A DNA stretch of 52,129 nucleotides from Flavobacteriales bacterium. GTDB taxonomy: Bacteria > Bacteroidota > Bacteroidia > Flavobacteriales_D > Crocinitomicaceae. Below the pieces are notes generated by a model. It saw nothing but the letters and a program-made list of their open reading frames with translations. It ran no database searches and was not told the DNA's origin. Positions 24,530-34,301 of this stretch are shown here, in pieces (position 1 is the stretch's first letter; each line of letters begins with the position of its first letter). The stretch is from NCBI GenBank assembly GCA_947497485.1, contig CANMHB010000019.1, forward strand, positions 1 to 52,129. The letters run 5' to 3'. The translations under genes and the position numbers were made by a program.

Positions 24530-27196
24530 TTAACGAAGAACATTGATGTAGCCTGTATGAAATTTCCTTCCGTCACTGTCTCTTTCTTTGTAGGAAATTT
24601 TCCACATATAAGTACCTGATTGAACCAATGACCCATTGTAAAAGCCATCCCATTTAGCTTTAGCGTCTTTGGAAACCCAAATAACTTCTCCCCATCGATT
24701 GAATATTTCAACTTGAAAATTCTCAAAGTCAATTCCCTCGATATAAAAAGACCATTGCTGGTTGTGTTCATCGTCGTCAGGTGTAAATGTATTTGGTACA
24801 TACAAAAGAACATCTGGGACTATTTCTACATTTAAAGTAATTGAGTCAGAACAACCTAGTTGACTTGTTACTATCAAGGTAATTGGATAAATTCCCGTTA
24901 CTCCTTCTGGGTATACAATAACTCCAGTCGGAGTGCCGTTTGCAATGGAAACTGCTCCTGGACTAATCCATTCCCATTGATTAATAGCTCCTATTGAATT
25001 GTCACTTGTTTGAACTGTTGTTTCAAACCAAGTAACAGGATTTTTTGCAATTGTGAAATCTGCAACAGGGGCATCAACGACGACAATTATATCATTTATC
25101 GTTGTATCGTATTGGCAACCATAAATTGATGTGGTATTTATGTTAACGCTATAATTTCCAGGAATAGGAAAACCATTAGAAAGACCTTGATTTCCTTGAA
25201 TTGTAAATGTTTGACCATTCGAAAATGAATAATCCGTTGAGGCAATTTCTGATTGATTCGTTGAAGAATTGGTGAAAACAAAATTTCCAGGTGTACATTT
25301 AATTATTTCATCTGGGGTCAAATCAGGTTGAATTGGTGTTGGGTGTGTAATTGTAACGCATTCCTGTACTGAAGGAGATCCACAAACTTCTGACAACGTA
25401 ACACAATAGGTTGTGCTTGAGTTTGTCGGTTGAACAGTTACGTTTGATGTTGTTCCTACCGAATTTCCATTTGCAACCCAAGAATATAAGTATGGTGATG
25501 AACCGCCACTGCCCGATACAACTAAAGTGATATTATTTTCTGGGCAAATTTGAGTGTCCGGTGTAATTGAGGTAATAACGAGTGGAGACGGTTGATTTAT
25601 CGAAAAAGTAATTGTTTCCACACATCCTTTGTCGTCAGTGACTGTAACGGTATGTGAATCTGCAGCTAAATCTGTTGCTGTATTCGTTGTAGATGATGAT
25701 TGAGACCAACTATAGGTATAGGGTGAGGTTCCTTGAGTTACATTGATAGTGGCTTGACCATTGGCAATCGTATAGCAGTTAGCATCTTGTTGATTGGAAA
25801 TAGTCAACTGCATAGCTGGAATTTCAGTTACAGTAACATTTACAACCCCACTACATCCTGAAGAGGTCGAAACTGCACATGTATAGTTTCCAGCGCTTAA
25901 TCCTGTAGCAGTGGCTGTAGTTTGCCCATCACTCCATAGATAATTTGCTCCACTTGGTGTTGGAGTAATAATAGCCGTAGCAGTTCCATCGTTTCCTCCT
26001 GGGCATGAAACTTGAGTTGTAATTTCTGTGAAAGTGGCAGGTGTGTCTCCTACTGTTGCAGATGCAGAGGCTGTACAATTATTACCATCAGTTATAGTAA
26101 CTGTATAATTGCCTGGAATTGCGCCATTGATGGTACTTGCATTTGGACCAGTTGGATTCCATGTATAATTAATTGGATTAGGAGATCCTGGGCCTGGTGT
26201 TGCAGTTACGCTTCCAATTCCTTGGGAACATACATCATCTTGTGCAGTCAAAGTAACCGATGGACTGGCAAGAGATAACCAAGTGGTATCTGAAATAGCT
26301 GTTCCGGGTCCACCACCACATCCTGATTTTAAAAAGTATCCAGTTGGACCAGGCGGTACATTTGTAACAGTTAAAGAACCATTGTTATAAGGAAAAGTTT
26401 GACCAAGAGTATTACCCCACGTAACTCCCCAATTTCCTGGCGTAAATCGGTGTGCATCATTATTTGCTGTCCATTGTGTAGAATTTCTGCCGGGAACTGT
26501 AACTGCAACCGTTCCAGCAAGATTATGAACACCATGGACGGCTGTTCCTGTGGCCCATGAAAGACAAGCGGGTTTACTTTGGATACGTGTTTCAATAATA
26601 TTTGTTGTTTCGAAAATTACAATTTGAAATGTTCCAAGATTCGATGTGCAAGAAAACATTGGGCAGTTATTCCATGAAACAACCAGACGTCTATTAGGCG
26701 CAGTTCCCAGTACTTGATATTTAATGTATTGTCCTATATTGCTTCCCGTCCCGGGATGCCAATCTTGCCAAGGTGCCATAATACAGTTTCTTGGTGCCGC
26801 TGTACTTGGAATTGGAGCAGAAGTAAATGTAGTAGGTTGTCCACCAGTAAATCCAATCCAACCATTGCTTCCTATGTAGAACTGAGTATAGCTAACGCCA
26901 AAAAAACAAAAGGTAAAACCAATATTTTGAATAGATGATACGGCATCATCAGATAAATTAATGGCAGTACCTACATTAAAGGGATCTGGGCTGTATGGAA
27001 TCGATGCAACAGTGTATGGGGCAGTATTACCACCACCGCCACCGCCACCGCCTATTCCCCCACAATCATTAATTGTAATACTTTGTCCTGGGCAGACTAC
27101 CGCATCTGTACCTAAACATACAGTAGACTGAGAAAACAAAAACGAATAGAGGGTTTGAAATACAACTATTATCGATACAATATATACTTTTTTCAT
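24530..27196 (-). CDS. SprB-like repeat protein with gliding-motility/T9SS type B C-terminus
   Basis: 888 aa, exported. A signal peptide (FQTLYSFLFSQS) precedes a polyglycine run near residues 46-55. Residues ~60-290 form a lectin-like/adhesin head (NVGTAINLSDDAVSS...). The middle holds SprB-type repeats of the kind YTWNPTGPNASTINGAIPGNYTVTITD, at least three copies. Then come Ig-like domains and a C-terminal domain VPNTFTPDDDEHNQQW ... FNRWGEVIW ... WDG ... GTYMWKI, the gliding-motility-associated domain that directs export through the type IX system and attachment to the surface. Likely a surface adhesin. The preceding 190 bp contains its promoter and that of gdhA, with nothing else obvious. 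Confidence 0.9.
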   Translation of the reverse strand: MKKVYIVSIIVVFQTLYSFLFSQSTVCLGTDAVVCPGQSITINDCGGIGGGGGGGGNTAPYTVASIPYSPDPFNVGTAINLSDDAVSSIQNIGFTFCFFGVSYTQFYIGSNGWIGFTGGQPTTFTSAPIPSTAAPRNCIMAPWQDWHPGTGSNIGQYIKYQVLGTAPNRRLVVSWNNCPMFSCTSNLGTFQIVIFETTNIIETRIQSKPACLSWATGTAVHGVHNLAGTVAVTVPGRNSTQWTANNDAHRFTPGNWGVTWGNTLGQTFPYNNGSLTVTNVPPGPTGYFLKSGCGGGPGTAISDTTWLSLASPSVTLTAQDDVCSQGIGSVTATPGPGSPNPINYTWNPTGPNASTINGAIPGNYTVTITDGNNCTASASATVGDTPATFTEITTQVSCPGGNDGTATAIITPTPSGANYLWSDGQTTATATGLSAGNYTCAVSTSSGCSGVVNVTVTEIPAMQLTISNQQDANCYTIANGQATINVTQGTSPYTYSWSQSSSTTNTATDLAADSHTVTVTDDKGCVETITFSINQPSPLVITSITPDTQICPENNITLVVSGSGGSSPYLYSWVANGNSVGTTSNVTVQPTNSSTTYCVTLSEVCGSPSVQECVTITHPTPIQPDLTPDEIIKCTPGNFVFTNSSTNQSEIASTDYSFSNGQTFTIQGNQGLSNGFPIPGNYSVNINTTSIYGCQYDTTINDIIVVVDAPVADFTIAKNPVTWFETTVQTSDNSIGAINQWEWISPGAVSIANGTPTGVIVYPEGVTGIYPITLIVTSQLGCSDSITLNVEIVPDVLLYVPNTFTPDDDEHNQQWSFYIEGIDFENFQVEIFNRWGEVIWVSKDAKAKWDGFYNGSLVQSGTYMWKISYKERDSDGRKFHTGYINVLR

Positions 27197-27319
27197 TTAA
27201 TTAAATCCACTATAAAATAAACGGAAAACAACTCCTAAGGTTGCTTCCTAAACAAAAATAGTCATTGATTAAATAAATACTACAAGGATTACTTACCTTT
27301 TTAATTAACTTTTTGTTGA

Positions 27320-28741
<1,422 letters not shown>

Positions 28742-28767
28742 GTTTAATAATTCGAACTATTTGATAA

Positions 28768-28798
28768 GAAAAGACCCTCTTTTGGGTCTTTTTTTTTT
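28768..28798 (+). terminator. Intrinsic terminator after gdhA
   Basis: Stem AAAGACCC / GGGTCTTT with the short loop TCTTTT, followed by a run of ten T. Confidence 0.85.
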
Positions 28799-28808
28799 AC
28801 AATTTTTC

Positions 28809-28838
28809 TTTGACAGTTGGAATTAATTATTAATTTTG
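28809..28838 (+). promoter_or_regulatory. Bacteroidota promoter for the Cys-rich small ORF
   Basis: TTTG at 28809-28812, an 18-base spacer, and TAATTTTG at 28831-28838. Both elements fit the Bacteroidota -33/-7 consensus; this is the best complete promoter in the window. Confidence 0.6.
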
Positions 28839-28857
28839 TTTAGAATAATTCTAAATA

Positions 28858-28995
28858 GTGAGAATTCAGCAAGCCACAATATTACCTAATCAGGATTTAA
28901 ATCAATGTGATTTTACATGTGACAAAAAGAAGAAATGTTGCAAAAAATACAAGTCCAAGGGAAACGCTTGTAAAAAATGTCCGAAATTCAGTTGA
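28858..28995 (+). CDS. Small Cys/Lys-rich protein (45 aa)
   Basis: ORF of 45 residues from GTG 28858 to TGA 28993-28995. It begins VRIQQATILPNQDLNQ and then has CDFTCDKKKKCCKKYKSKG and NACKKCP: six cysteines in 25 residues with many lysines, so it could bind a metal, an iron-sulfur cluster or RNA. A full promoter sits 19 bases upstream, and its TGA overlaps the ATG of the next gene (TGATG), so both are coupled. I think similar short KKCCKKYK-type proteins occur in related genomes, but cannot verify this. A later start codon is not available in frame. Confidence 0.6.
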   Translation: MRIQQATILPNQDLNQCDFTCDKKKKCCKKYKSKGNACKKCPKFS

Positions 28996-29519
28996 TGCGA
29001 ACTTTTTTTTTGGTTTTATCAATTTCAATGTTTTTGACTACAGGTTTTACCCAGAAAAAACTAAATTCAAATTCAAATTATTTTTTTCTTTCAGACTTAT
29101 CCCTTCAACGAATGGATGCATTCTGGAATCTTGGTTTTAAAAAAAGGATTAAATACGTTGAATTAGGATCCTCATTTGGACTCGGAATAGAGAAAACATT
29201 TTTTCAACAGTCCTTTTCTCCTCATCTTGAACTTTTTTCTTTTTACAACTTGTTCCAAAAAGAAAGAGATAGAAAAATAGGTGTTGTTTTTGGACCTGGA
29301 ATATTAGTTTCGGGAACAAGTTTCAAAATAGGTACGCCAATCTATTATGGCGATATGTTTGCAGCATACCAACTTTGTATTGGAGGGAAATTTAAATTAA
29401 CGCATCAAGCAGGTTATGGCGTGATGTTGGAATCATTTACTTTCAATAATACTCGAACAACAAATAAGTCATATAATTTTTTTGCAAAAATTGGAGTTTC
29501 ATATGCGTTTCACATTTAG
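28995..29519 (+). CDS. Outer-membrane beta-barrel-like protein of unknown function
   Basis: 174 aa from the ATG at 28995, which opens a signal peptide MRTFFLVLSISMFLTTGFTQ; an ATG six codons earlier is in frame but would put residues in front of the signal. The mature chain is a series of amphipathic strands with aromatic ends (YVELGSSFGLGIEKTFF, IGVVFGPGILVSG, SYNFFAKIGVSYAFHI), ending in an aromatic-containing strand as barrels do. Coupled by TGATG to the Cys-rich ORF and overlapping the GDPD-like gene by 17 bp. Confidence 0.75.
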   Translation: MRTFFLVLSISMFLTTGFTQKKLNSNSNYFFLSDLSLQRMDAFWNLGFKKRIKYVELGSSFGLGIEKTFFQQSFSPHLELFSFYNLFQKERDRKIGVVFGPGILVSGTSFKIGTPIYYGDMFAAYQLCIGGKFKLTHQAGYGVMLESFTFNNTRTTNKSYNFFAKIGVSYAFHI

Positions 29520-30291
29520 TATTTGTCTTCTTATTTTACTCTTTTCTTGTAAAAAAGAAAAGATTGGAAATGTCCAAATATATGGACACGCAGGAATGGG
29601 TTTATCTATGCAAAATTCTATTTATCATGACAATTCATTTGAGGCTGTTCAATTATGTCTTGCAATGCCAAACTCCAACGGGGTAGAAGTTGATGTTCAA
29701 ATGGATAAGGAAGGTAATCTATGGTTGTTTCATGATCAATTTTTGGATGCAGAAAGTTCATTGGGTGGATGTGTAAATGAGAAGTGTTCTTCCGAATTAG
29801 GATCAGGAACGTACAAAACTTTGAAAAAGGAAAAAATCGCTCAATTGTCTCAAATCATAAATGAAGTAGGTTCTGGCCAAAAATTATTTCTCGACATCAA
29901 AAATGCCAATACATGCACAAATAGTATTGTCGAAATTAATTTATTTCGTGAATCCTTGAATAATTTAATTGACTCAGTAAATCCAAATATCTATTTGATT
30001 TTGAACGATGTCAATTGGCTAAGCCAACTTTCCAACCAATTTCAAGTATTATTTTCCTCCGATGATTTGGTTCTTGCAGATGAAGTAATAAACCAAAACG
30101 CTGAGGTAAAGGGACTCGTTGTTCGCAATAAAACAATTGATAAAAACAAGGTTAATGAGTTAAAAAATCAAGGGAAGGAGGTTTATCTATTTGATATACG
30201 TTCACCGAAAGGAAATCGCGAAGCGATGTTGAAAGAACCCAATGGAATTATAACGGATGATATCCGAGCAGCATTAATCGAAAGAAATTAA
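29503..30291 (+). CDS. Glycerophosphodiester phosphodiesterase-like lipoprotein
   Basis: 262 aa from the ATG at 29503, whose signal ends in lipobox LLFSC. GDPD-type barrel marks: GHAG near the start (usually HRG), GVEVDVQMDKEGNLWLFHD (metal Glu/Asp and catalytic His), and LFLDIK. Most residues for the metal site are present, but the first motif is altered. It would hydrolyse glycerophosphodiesters outside the cytoplasm. Third gene of the small operon with the Cys-rich ORF and the barrel protein. Only 14 bp separate it from the convergent pfkA, with no terminator seen. Confidence 0.8.
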   Translation: MRFTFSICLLILLFSCKKEKIGNVQIYGHAGMGLSMQNSIYHDNSFEAVQLCLAMPNSNGVEVDVQMDKEGNLWLFHDQFLDAESSLGGCVNEKCSSELGSGTYKTLKKEKIAQLSQIINEVGSGQKLFLDIKNANTCTNSIVEINLFRESLNNLIDSVNPNIYLILNDVNWLSQLSNQFQVLFSSDDLVLADEVINQNAEVKGLVVRNKTIDKNKVNELKNQGKEVYLFDIRSPKGNREAMLKEPNGIITDDIRAALIERN

Positions 30292-30305
30292 TGATTGGTT
30301 AAATT

Positions 30306-31262
30306 TTACAAGAATTTTAATAATTCTGAATTAATTTTTCTTTTGCGCACTATACTTAAAGAAAAGTCTGTTAATTTAATTTTTTGATTAACAACACCAA
30401 CCATTAGATTTCGTTTTCCTTCAAGTAAGGCTTCAACAGCTGCCGAACCGAGTTGACAAGCTAAAACGCGATCCATGCAAGTGGGTTTTCCACCTCGTTG
30501 AATGTGGCCTAATGTTGTAGTTCGAATATCAAAATCGGGAAGATCTTTTTTTACTTGTTCAGAAATTTTAAATGCTCCTCCTTCTTCATCACCTTCAGCC
30601 ACCACGACAATAATTGATGAATTATCTCGATTTTTTAAATCTTTAAGTTTGCCTACCAACTGTTTTATATTGAAAAATGTTTCCGGTATCATTATTTCTT
30701 CAGCTCCTCCAGCAATTCCACTCGTAAGAGCAATCATTCCTGAATCTCTTCCCATTACTTCTATGAAAAACAAGCGATTGTGCGATTCAGCAGTATCCCT
30801 GATTTTATCAATTGCATCGACTGCGGTATTAATTGCTGTGTCATAACCAATCGAAAAATCCGTTCCATAAAGATCATTATCAATTGTACATGGTATTCCG
30901 ATGATTGGAAAGTCAAATTCTTTTGTAAAAATCGAAGCTCCCTTAAAAGTCCCGTTTCCCCCAAGAACAATAAGTCCGTTTATTTCATTATTGAATAAAT
31001 GGTCCATTGCTTTCTTGCGATATGATTTCTCTAAAAACCTCTTGCTTCGGGCCGATTTTAAAATTGTTCCTCCTCGTTGAATAATATTTTTAATGGATGA
31101 AGAATTTAATTCAATAAACTGACCATCAATCAATCCTTCGAATCCATTTTCAATTCCAATAACCTTAATATGGCTGTTAATTCCACTCTTTACTATCGAT
31201 CGAATTGCTGCGTTCATTCCTGGAGCATCACCACCAGAAGTTAATATTCCTATTTTATTCAA
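30306..31262 (-). CDS. pfkA: 6-phosphofructokinase
   Basis: 318 aa, read from TTG at 31262. Motifs: TSGGDAPGMNAAIR (ATP loop), PCTIDND (catalytic Asp near 128; usual PGTIDND), MGRDSG and GHIQRGG. The Mg-ATP motif, normally GGDGS/T, reads GGNGTF near 101-106, so an Asp that helps position Mg is Asn here. The Gly after it is the ATP-type choice and not the PPi-type Asp. Converts fructose 6-phosphate to the 1,6-bisphosphate. Single gene. Confidence 0.92.
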   Translation of the reverse strand: MNKIGILTSGGDAPGMNAAIRSIVKSGINSHIKVIGIENGFEGLIDGQFIELNSSSIKNIIQRGGTILKSARSKRFLEKSYRKKAMDHLFNNEINGLIVLGGNGTFKGASIFTKEFDFPIIGIPCTIDNDLYGTDFSIGYDTAINTAVDAIDKIRDTAESHNRLFFIEVMGRDSGMIALTSGIAGGAEEIMIPETFFNIKQLVGKLKDLKNRDNSSIIVVVAEGDEEGGAFKISEQVKKDLPDFDIRTTTLGHIQRGGKPTCMDRVLACQLGSAAVEALLEGKRNLMVGVVNQKIKLTDFSLSIVRKRKINSELLKFL

Positions 31263-31338
31263 TTTTTTATTTAAAACTAATAGGATTAAATGCAGTAAGA
31301 ATTACATTTAGATGGAATTTATTGGATAATTTCTATAC

Positions 31339-34182
31339 CTATTTGACAATAATGAATTTTATTTTAATCGAAGATCCATTGGACATCCCCGATAAATAGT
31401 AAATTCCAGCTGAAATTTGAGAAACCGATAATTGCATATTATTTATTACTTGGCCGCTGTGAAGTAATTTTCCATTCATATCGTGAATTTCAAAGTCAGT
31501 ATTTGAATCGAATCCCTTCAATTCAAACAAACCATTGGTTGGATTGGGGAAAATAATAGCCGCTGACTTATCCGATTCAATTAATTCATTTGAAGAGCAA
31601 TTTGTTACTTCAATGGAGATTTCGCTGTAGCCAATACAACCATTTGAATCAATATATTCTGCTGAAATGGTGAAATTCCCAATACCTGAAACTTGTGGAT
31701 TAAATGTATTACCATTCACCCCAGTACCGAAAAATTGTGCTCCAGTGGGATTTGATTGTAGATCAATTGCTCCGTCTTGTAGGCAAATGACATTATCTGT
31801 GTCACTTGACGAAATCGACAAAATTGGATTTGGAAAAATTTCGATTTGTTGGGTGGAACTTGAGTTACCTGCGGTGTTCGAGGCCGTTAAAGTAATATTG
31901 AATGTCCCTGTAGAATTAAAAACGTGAGTCGGATTTTGTTCATTTGAGGAAGTCCCATCACCAAAGTTCCAAAGCCATTGAGTAGGAACATTAGTTGAAT
32001 TATCAGCGAAAGAAATGTTATTCCCTAAACAAGCCGTATTAGAAGAATAAGAAAATTGAGAAAAAGGGGCTGTAGGAGGTTCCGATGGATTTACGAAAAC
32101 TTGAAAATCATCGAAATAAAAACCGTCTGCTGTTGTTCCTCCATCTGATCTCAATTGGAATCTCACTTTTATTGATTGTCCCAAGTATTCACTTAAGTTA
32201 ATTTCTTCTAAAACCCAATTAGTCATTGTCCCTTCATAAAGTGGTTTGTCTACAGGTTGGACGCCACCTGAAACACCTAAAACGGTGTAGTTTCCACATT
32301 GGCCAATCCAGGTATTACCTCCATCTGTTGAAACTTGAAATTGTACGAAGTCGTAATCTGTCTCAAGAGCCCATTTTGCGTAAAAAGAAATTTTGGCTGC
32401 TCCCGCATTTGTTAGGTCAATTAATGGATTGTATGCGAAGGTTTTGTTTGCGTTGTTTGAATAATTATTTAATGATCCATCAAAAAAGCTCTTTGAAGGT
32501 GAAACAAATGTATTGGTGGTCGTCGACCAGTTTCCTGTCCAGTTTGCTGTAGCACTTGCGTCCTCTGTTGCTTGTAAGTTATATGATCCAAAAGATTTTG
32601 TTGTTGTATCTCTTCGTTTCCAGATTCCATAATCAGTTATCAAAACATATTTAATGACGTTGCCAAATTGAATGGTAGGGTTTAGAGTATATGAAATTGA
32701 TCCTGTGGAACTTTGCATTTGGTTTAAGTCGTAGGTCAGCGAATTTCCGACAGATGAAATATTAAGTAAGGGTTGGATCGAAACTGAAACGGGACCTGAC
32801 TCTCTTCCGAATCGTTGAATAGAATGATTGAAATTACCCGAAATAGTGGTGATAGATGGATCGTCAATATCTTTTACCACACAATATTTTTTAGCTAGAT
32901 GTGCTAAGACTAAATTTGGAAAAAACATTTCTTGGCAAGTTGGAATTATTTCTGATTGAGGTTGCCAAAACGCAGTTCCAACCTCAGGGGTATGAACGAA
33001 AATAGTATCCTTAACACCGACTCCAATATCTACTTTATATTCATAATCATCCGAATCTCCCGAGGCAGGATATAAACCAGAACTTTTCATGGCAGTATAA
33101 CCATTGTACTCAGCCATGTGATTGGTATATGCTTGAAAATAATCGTGGTGATCAGCAAACTCTGCATTTGTCGTTCCAATTGGAAACAAAATATCTTCGG
33201 CATACGTGTGGGCGTTGAATGCAAATTTGAAATCATTGTTCTGAACCAACCAACGCATTGCTTGAGTTTCAGGTTCAGAGAAGGGAGCTGTACCACAATA
33301 AGTTTCATTACTCGTGTTTGTGCTTGTTCCCGTCGTACCCCAACCGTATGAGTAATTGCGATTTAAGTCGACGCCATACGTTCCGTTTCCATTGTTGCGT
33401 CTGTTTTTCCGCCACATTCCTCCACCATTTGGATTGGTTGTTTCATTATAAACATAGCCATCTGGGTTGATACAAGGAACAAAATACATTTGCGTATTAT
33501 TTACGAGATACCTGATTTCCTCATTCGTGCCATAGTTTTCTAATAAATACCACATATAGAAAATCGTTTCCATTAAACTCATTGGTTCCCGGGCATGGTG
33601 AATCGCTGTATATAAAATTTTTGGTTCATCACTTTCGTCAGTAGTTGGATTATCAGAAATTCGGACATAATAGATTGGCCGATTTTCGAATGTAAGAAAA
33701 TTAGAAATAGGAGCTTTGGTTGTAATTAAATTAGGGTATTGCGCAGCCATTGCATCTAATTCAGCGAGCATTTCATTGTATTTGAGATAACCACCCATTG
33801 TTCCTAAATTGAAATTAGCAGGAACCTCAGGTGAACTATAAGAATTATTACCAGTTGAATTGGAGCAGTTTATATTTTTAGTTGGCGCACTTTCTTTCTT
33901 ATTTTTTTGGTCATTTAATAATTCAATATAATATGCTTCAACATCCTGAATTACAATCTCGTATGAGAAATTATTTTGACTCATGATCGAAATTTCTTCT
34001 TTCGAGAAATCTGAAATAAAGTGGATGCCTTCTTTTCTAATTCCATGATCTACGGCGACACCTAATTCTCCGAGACGCGATATTTCATCATTATTTCCAA
34101 AAACTTTAACTCGTGAGTAATTTTGACCAAATAAAATTAAGTTACACAAATAGAAAAAGATGAACAGGACTTTCGTTTTCAT
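31339..34182 (-). CDS. Secreted zinc carboxypeptidase (M14) with PKD domain and T9SS sorting tail
   Basis: 947 aa. Signal peptide at 1-20. Prodomain-like region to ~120. M14 catalytic domain about 125-430: zinc ligands in IHHAREPMSLMET (HxxE) and FNAHTYAEDILFP, plus GVDLNRNYSYGWG and the general-base Glu in TPEVGTAFW. An MAM/CUB-like sandwich follows (~550-700), then a PKD domain (WLWNFGDGTSSNEQNPTHVF). The last 75 residues (FPNPTNGLFEL ... MNGKLLHSG ... GIYYLSG ... IKFIIVK) are the type A T9SS sorting domain. Extracellular peptidase releasing C-terminal residues from proteins. Confidence 0.93.
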   Translation of the reverse strand: MKTKVLFIFFYLCNLILFGQNYSRVKVFGNNDEISRLGELGVAVDHGIRKEGIHFISDFSKEEISIMSQNNFSYEIVIQDVEAYYIELLNDQKNKKESAPTKNINCSNSTGNNSYSSPEVPANFNLGTMGGYLKYNEMLAELDAMAAQYPNLITTKAPISNFLTFENRPIYYVRISDNPTTDESDEPKILYTAIHHAREPMSLMETIFYMWYLLENYGTNEEIRYLVNNTQMYFVPCINPDGYVYNETTNPNGGGMWRKNRRNNGNGTYGVDLNRNYSYGWGTTGTSTNTSNETYCGTAPFSEPETQAMRWLVQNNDFKFAFNAHTYAEDILFPIGTTNAEFADHHDYFQAYTNHMAEYNGYTAMKSSGLYPASGDSDDYEYKVDIGVGVKDTIFVHTPEVGTAFWQPQSEIIPTCQEMFFPNLVLAHLAKKYCVVKDIDDPSITTISGNFNHSIQRFGRESGPVSVSIQPLLNISSVGNSLTYDLNQMQSSTGSISYTLNPTIQFGNVIKYVLITDYGIWKRRDTTTKSFGSYNLQATEDASATANWTGNWSTTTNTFVSPSKSFFDGSLNNYSNNANKTFAYNPLIDLTNAGAAKISFYAKWALETDYDFVQFQVSTDGGNTWIGQCGNYTVLGVSGGVQPVDKPLYEGTMTNWVLEEINLSEYLGQSIKVRFQLRSDGGTTADGFYFDDFQVFVNPSEPPTAPFSQFSYSSNTACLGNNISFADNSTNVPTQWLWNFGDGTSSNEQNPTHVFNSTGTFNITLTASNTAGNSSSTQQIEIFPNPILSISSSDTDNVICLQDGAIDLQSNPTGAQFFGTGVNGNTFNPQVSGIGNFTISAEYIDSNGCIGYSEISIEVTNCSSNELIESDKSAAIIFPNPTNGLFELKGFDSNTDFEIHDMNGKLLHSGQVINNMQLSVSQISAGIYYLSGMSNGSSIKIKFIIVK

Positions 34183-34301
34183 AGTTTTAGAGTTTCTAAT
34201 GCCAAATTAAGAAAAAAATCATTCAATCTAAGTAATTTAGATACTTTTCAAAGCAACCTTTTAACATATTATGAGTATTTGAATTAGGCAAAAAGTATCA
34301 A

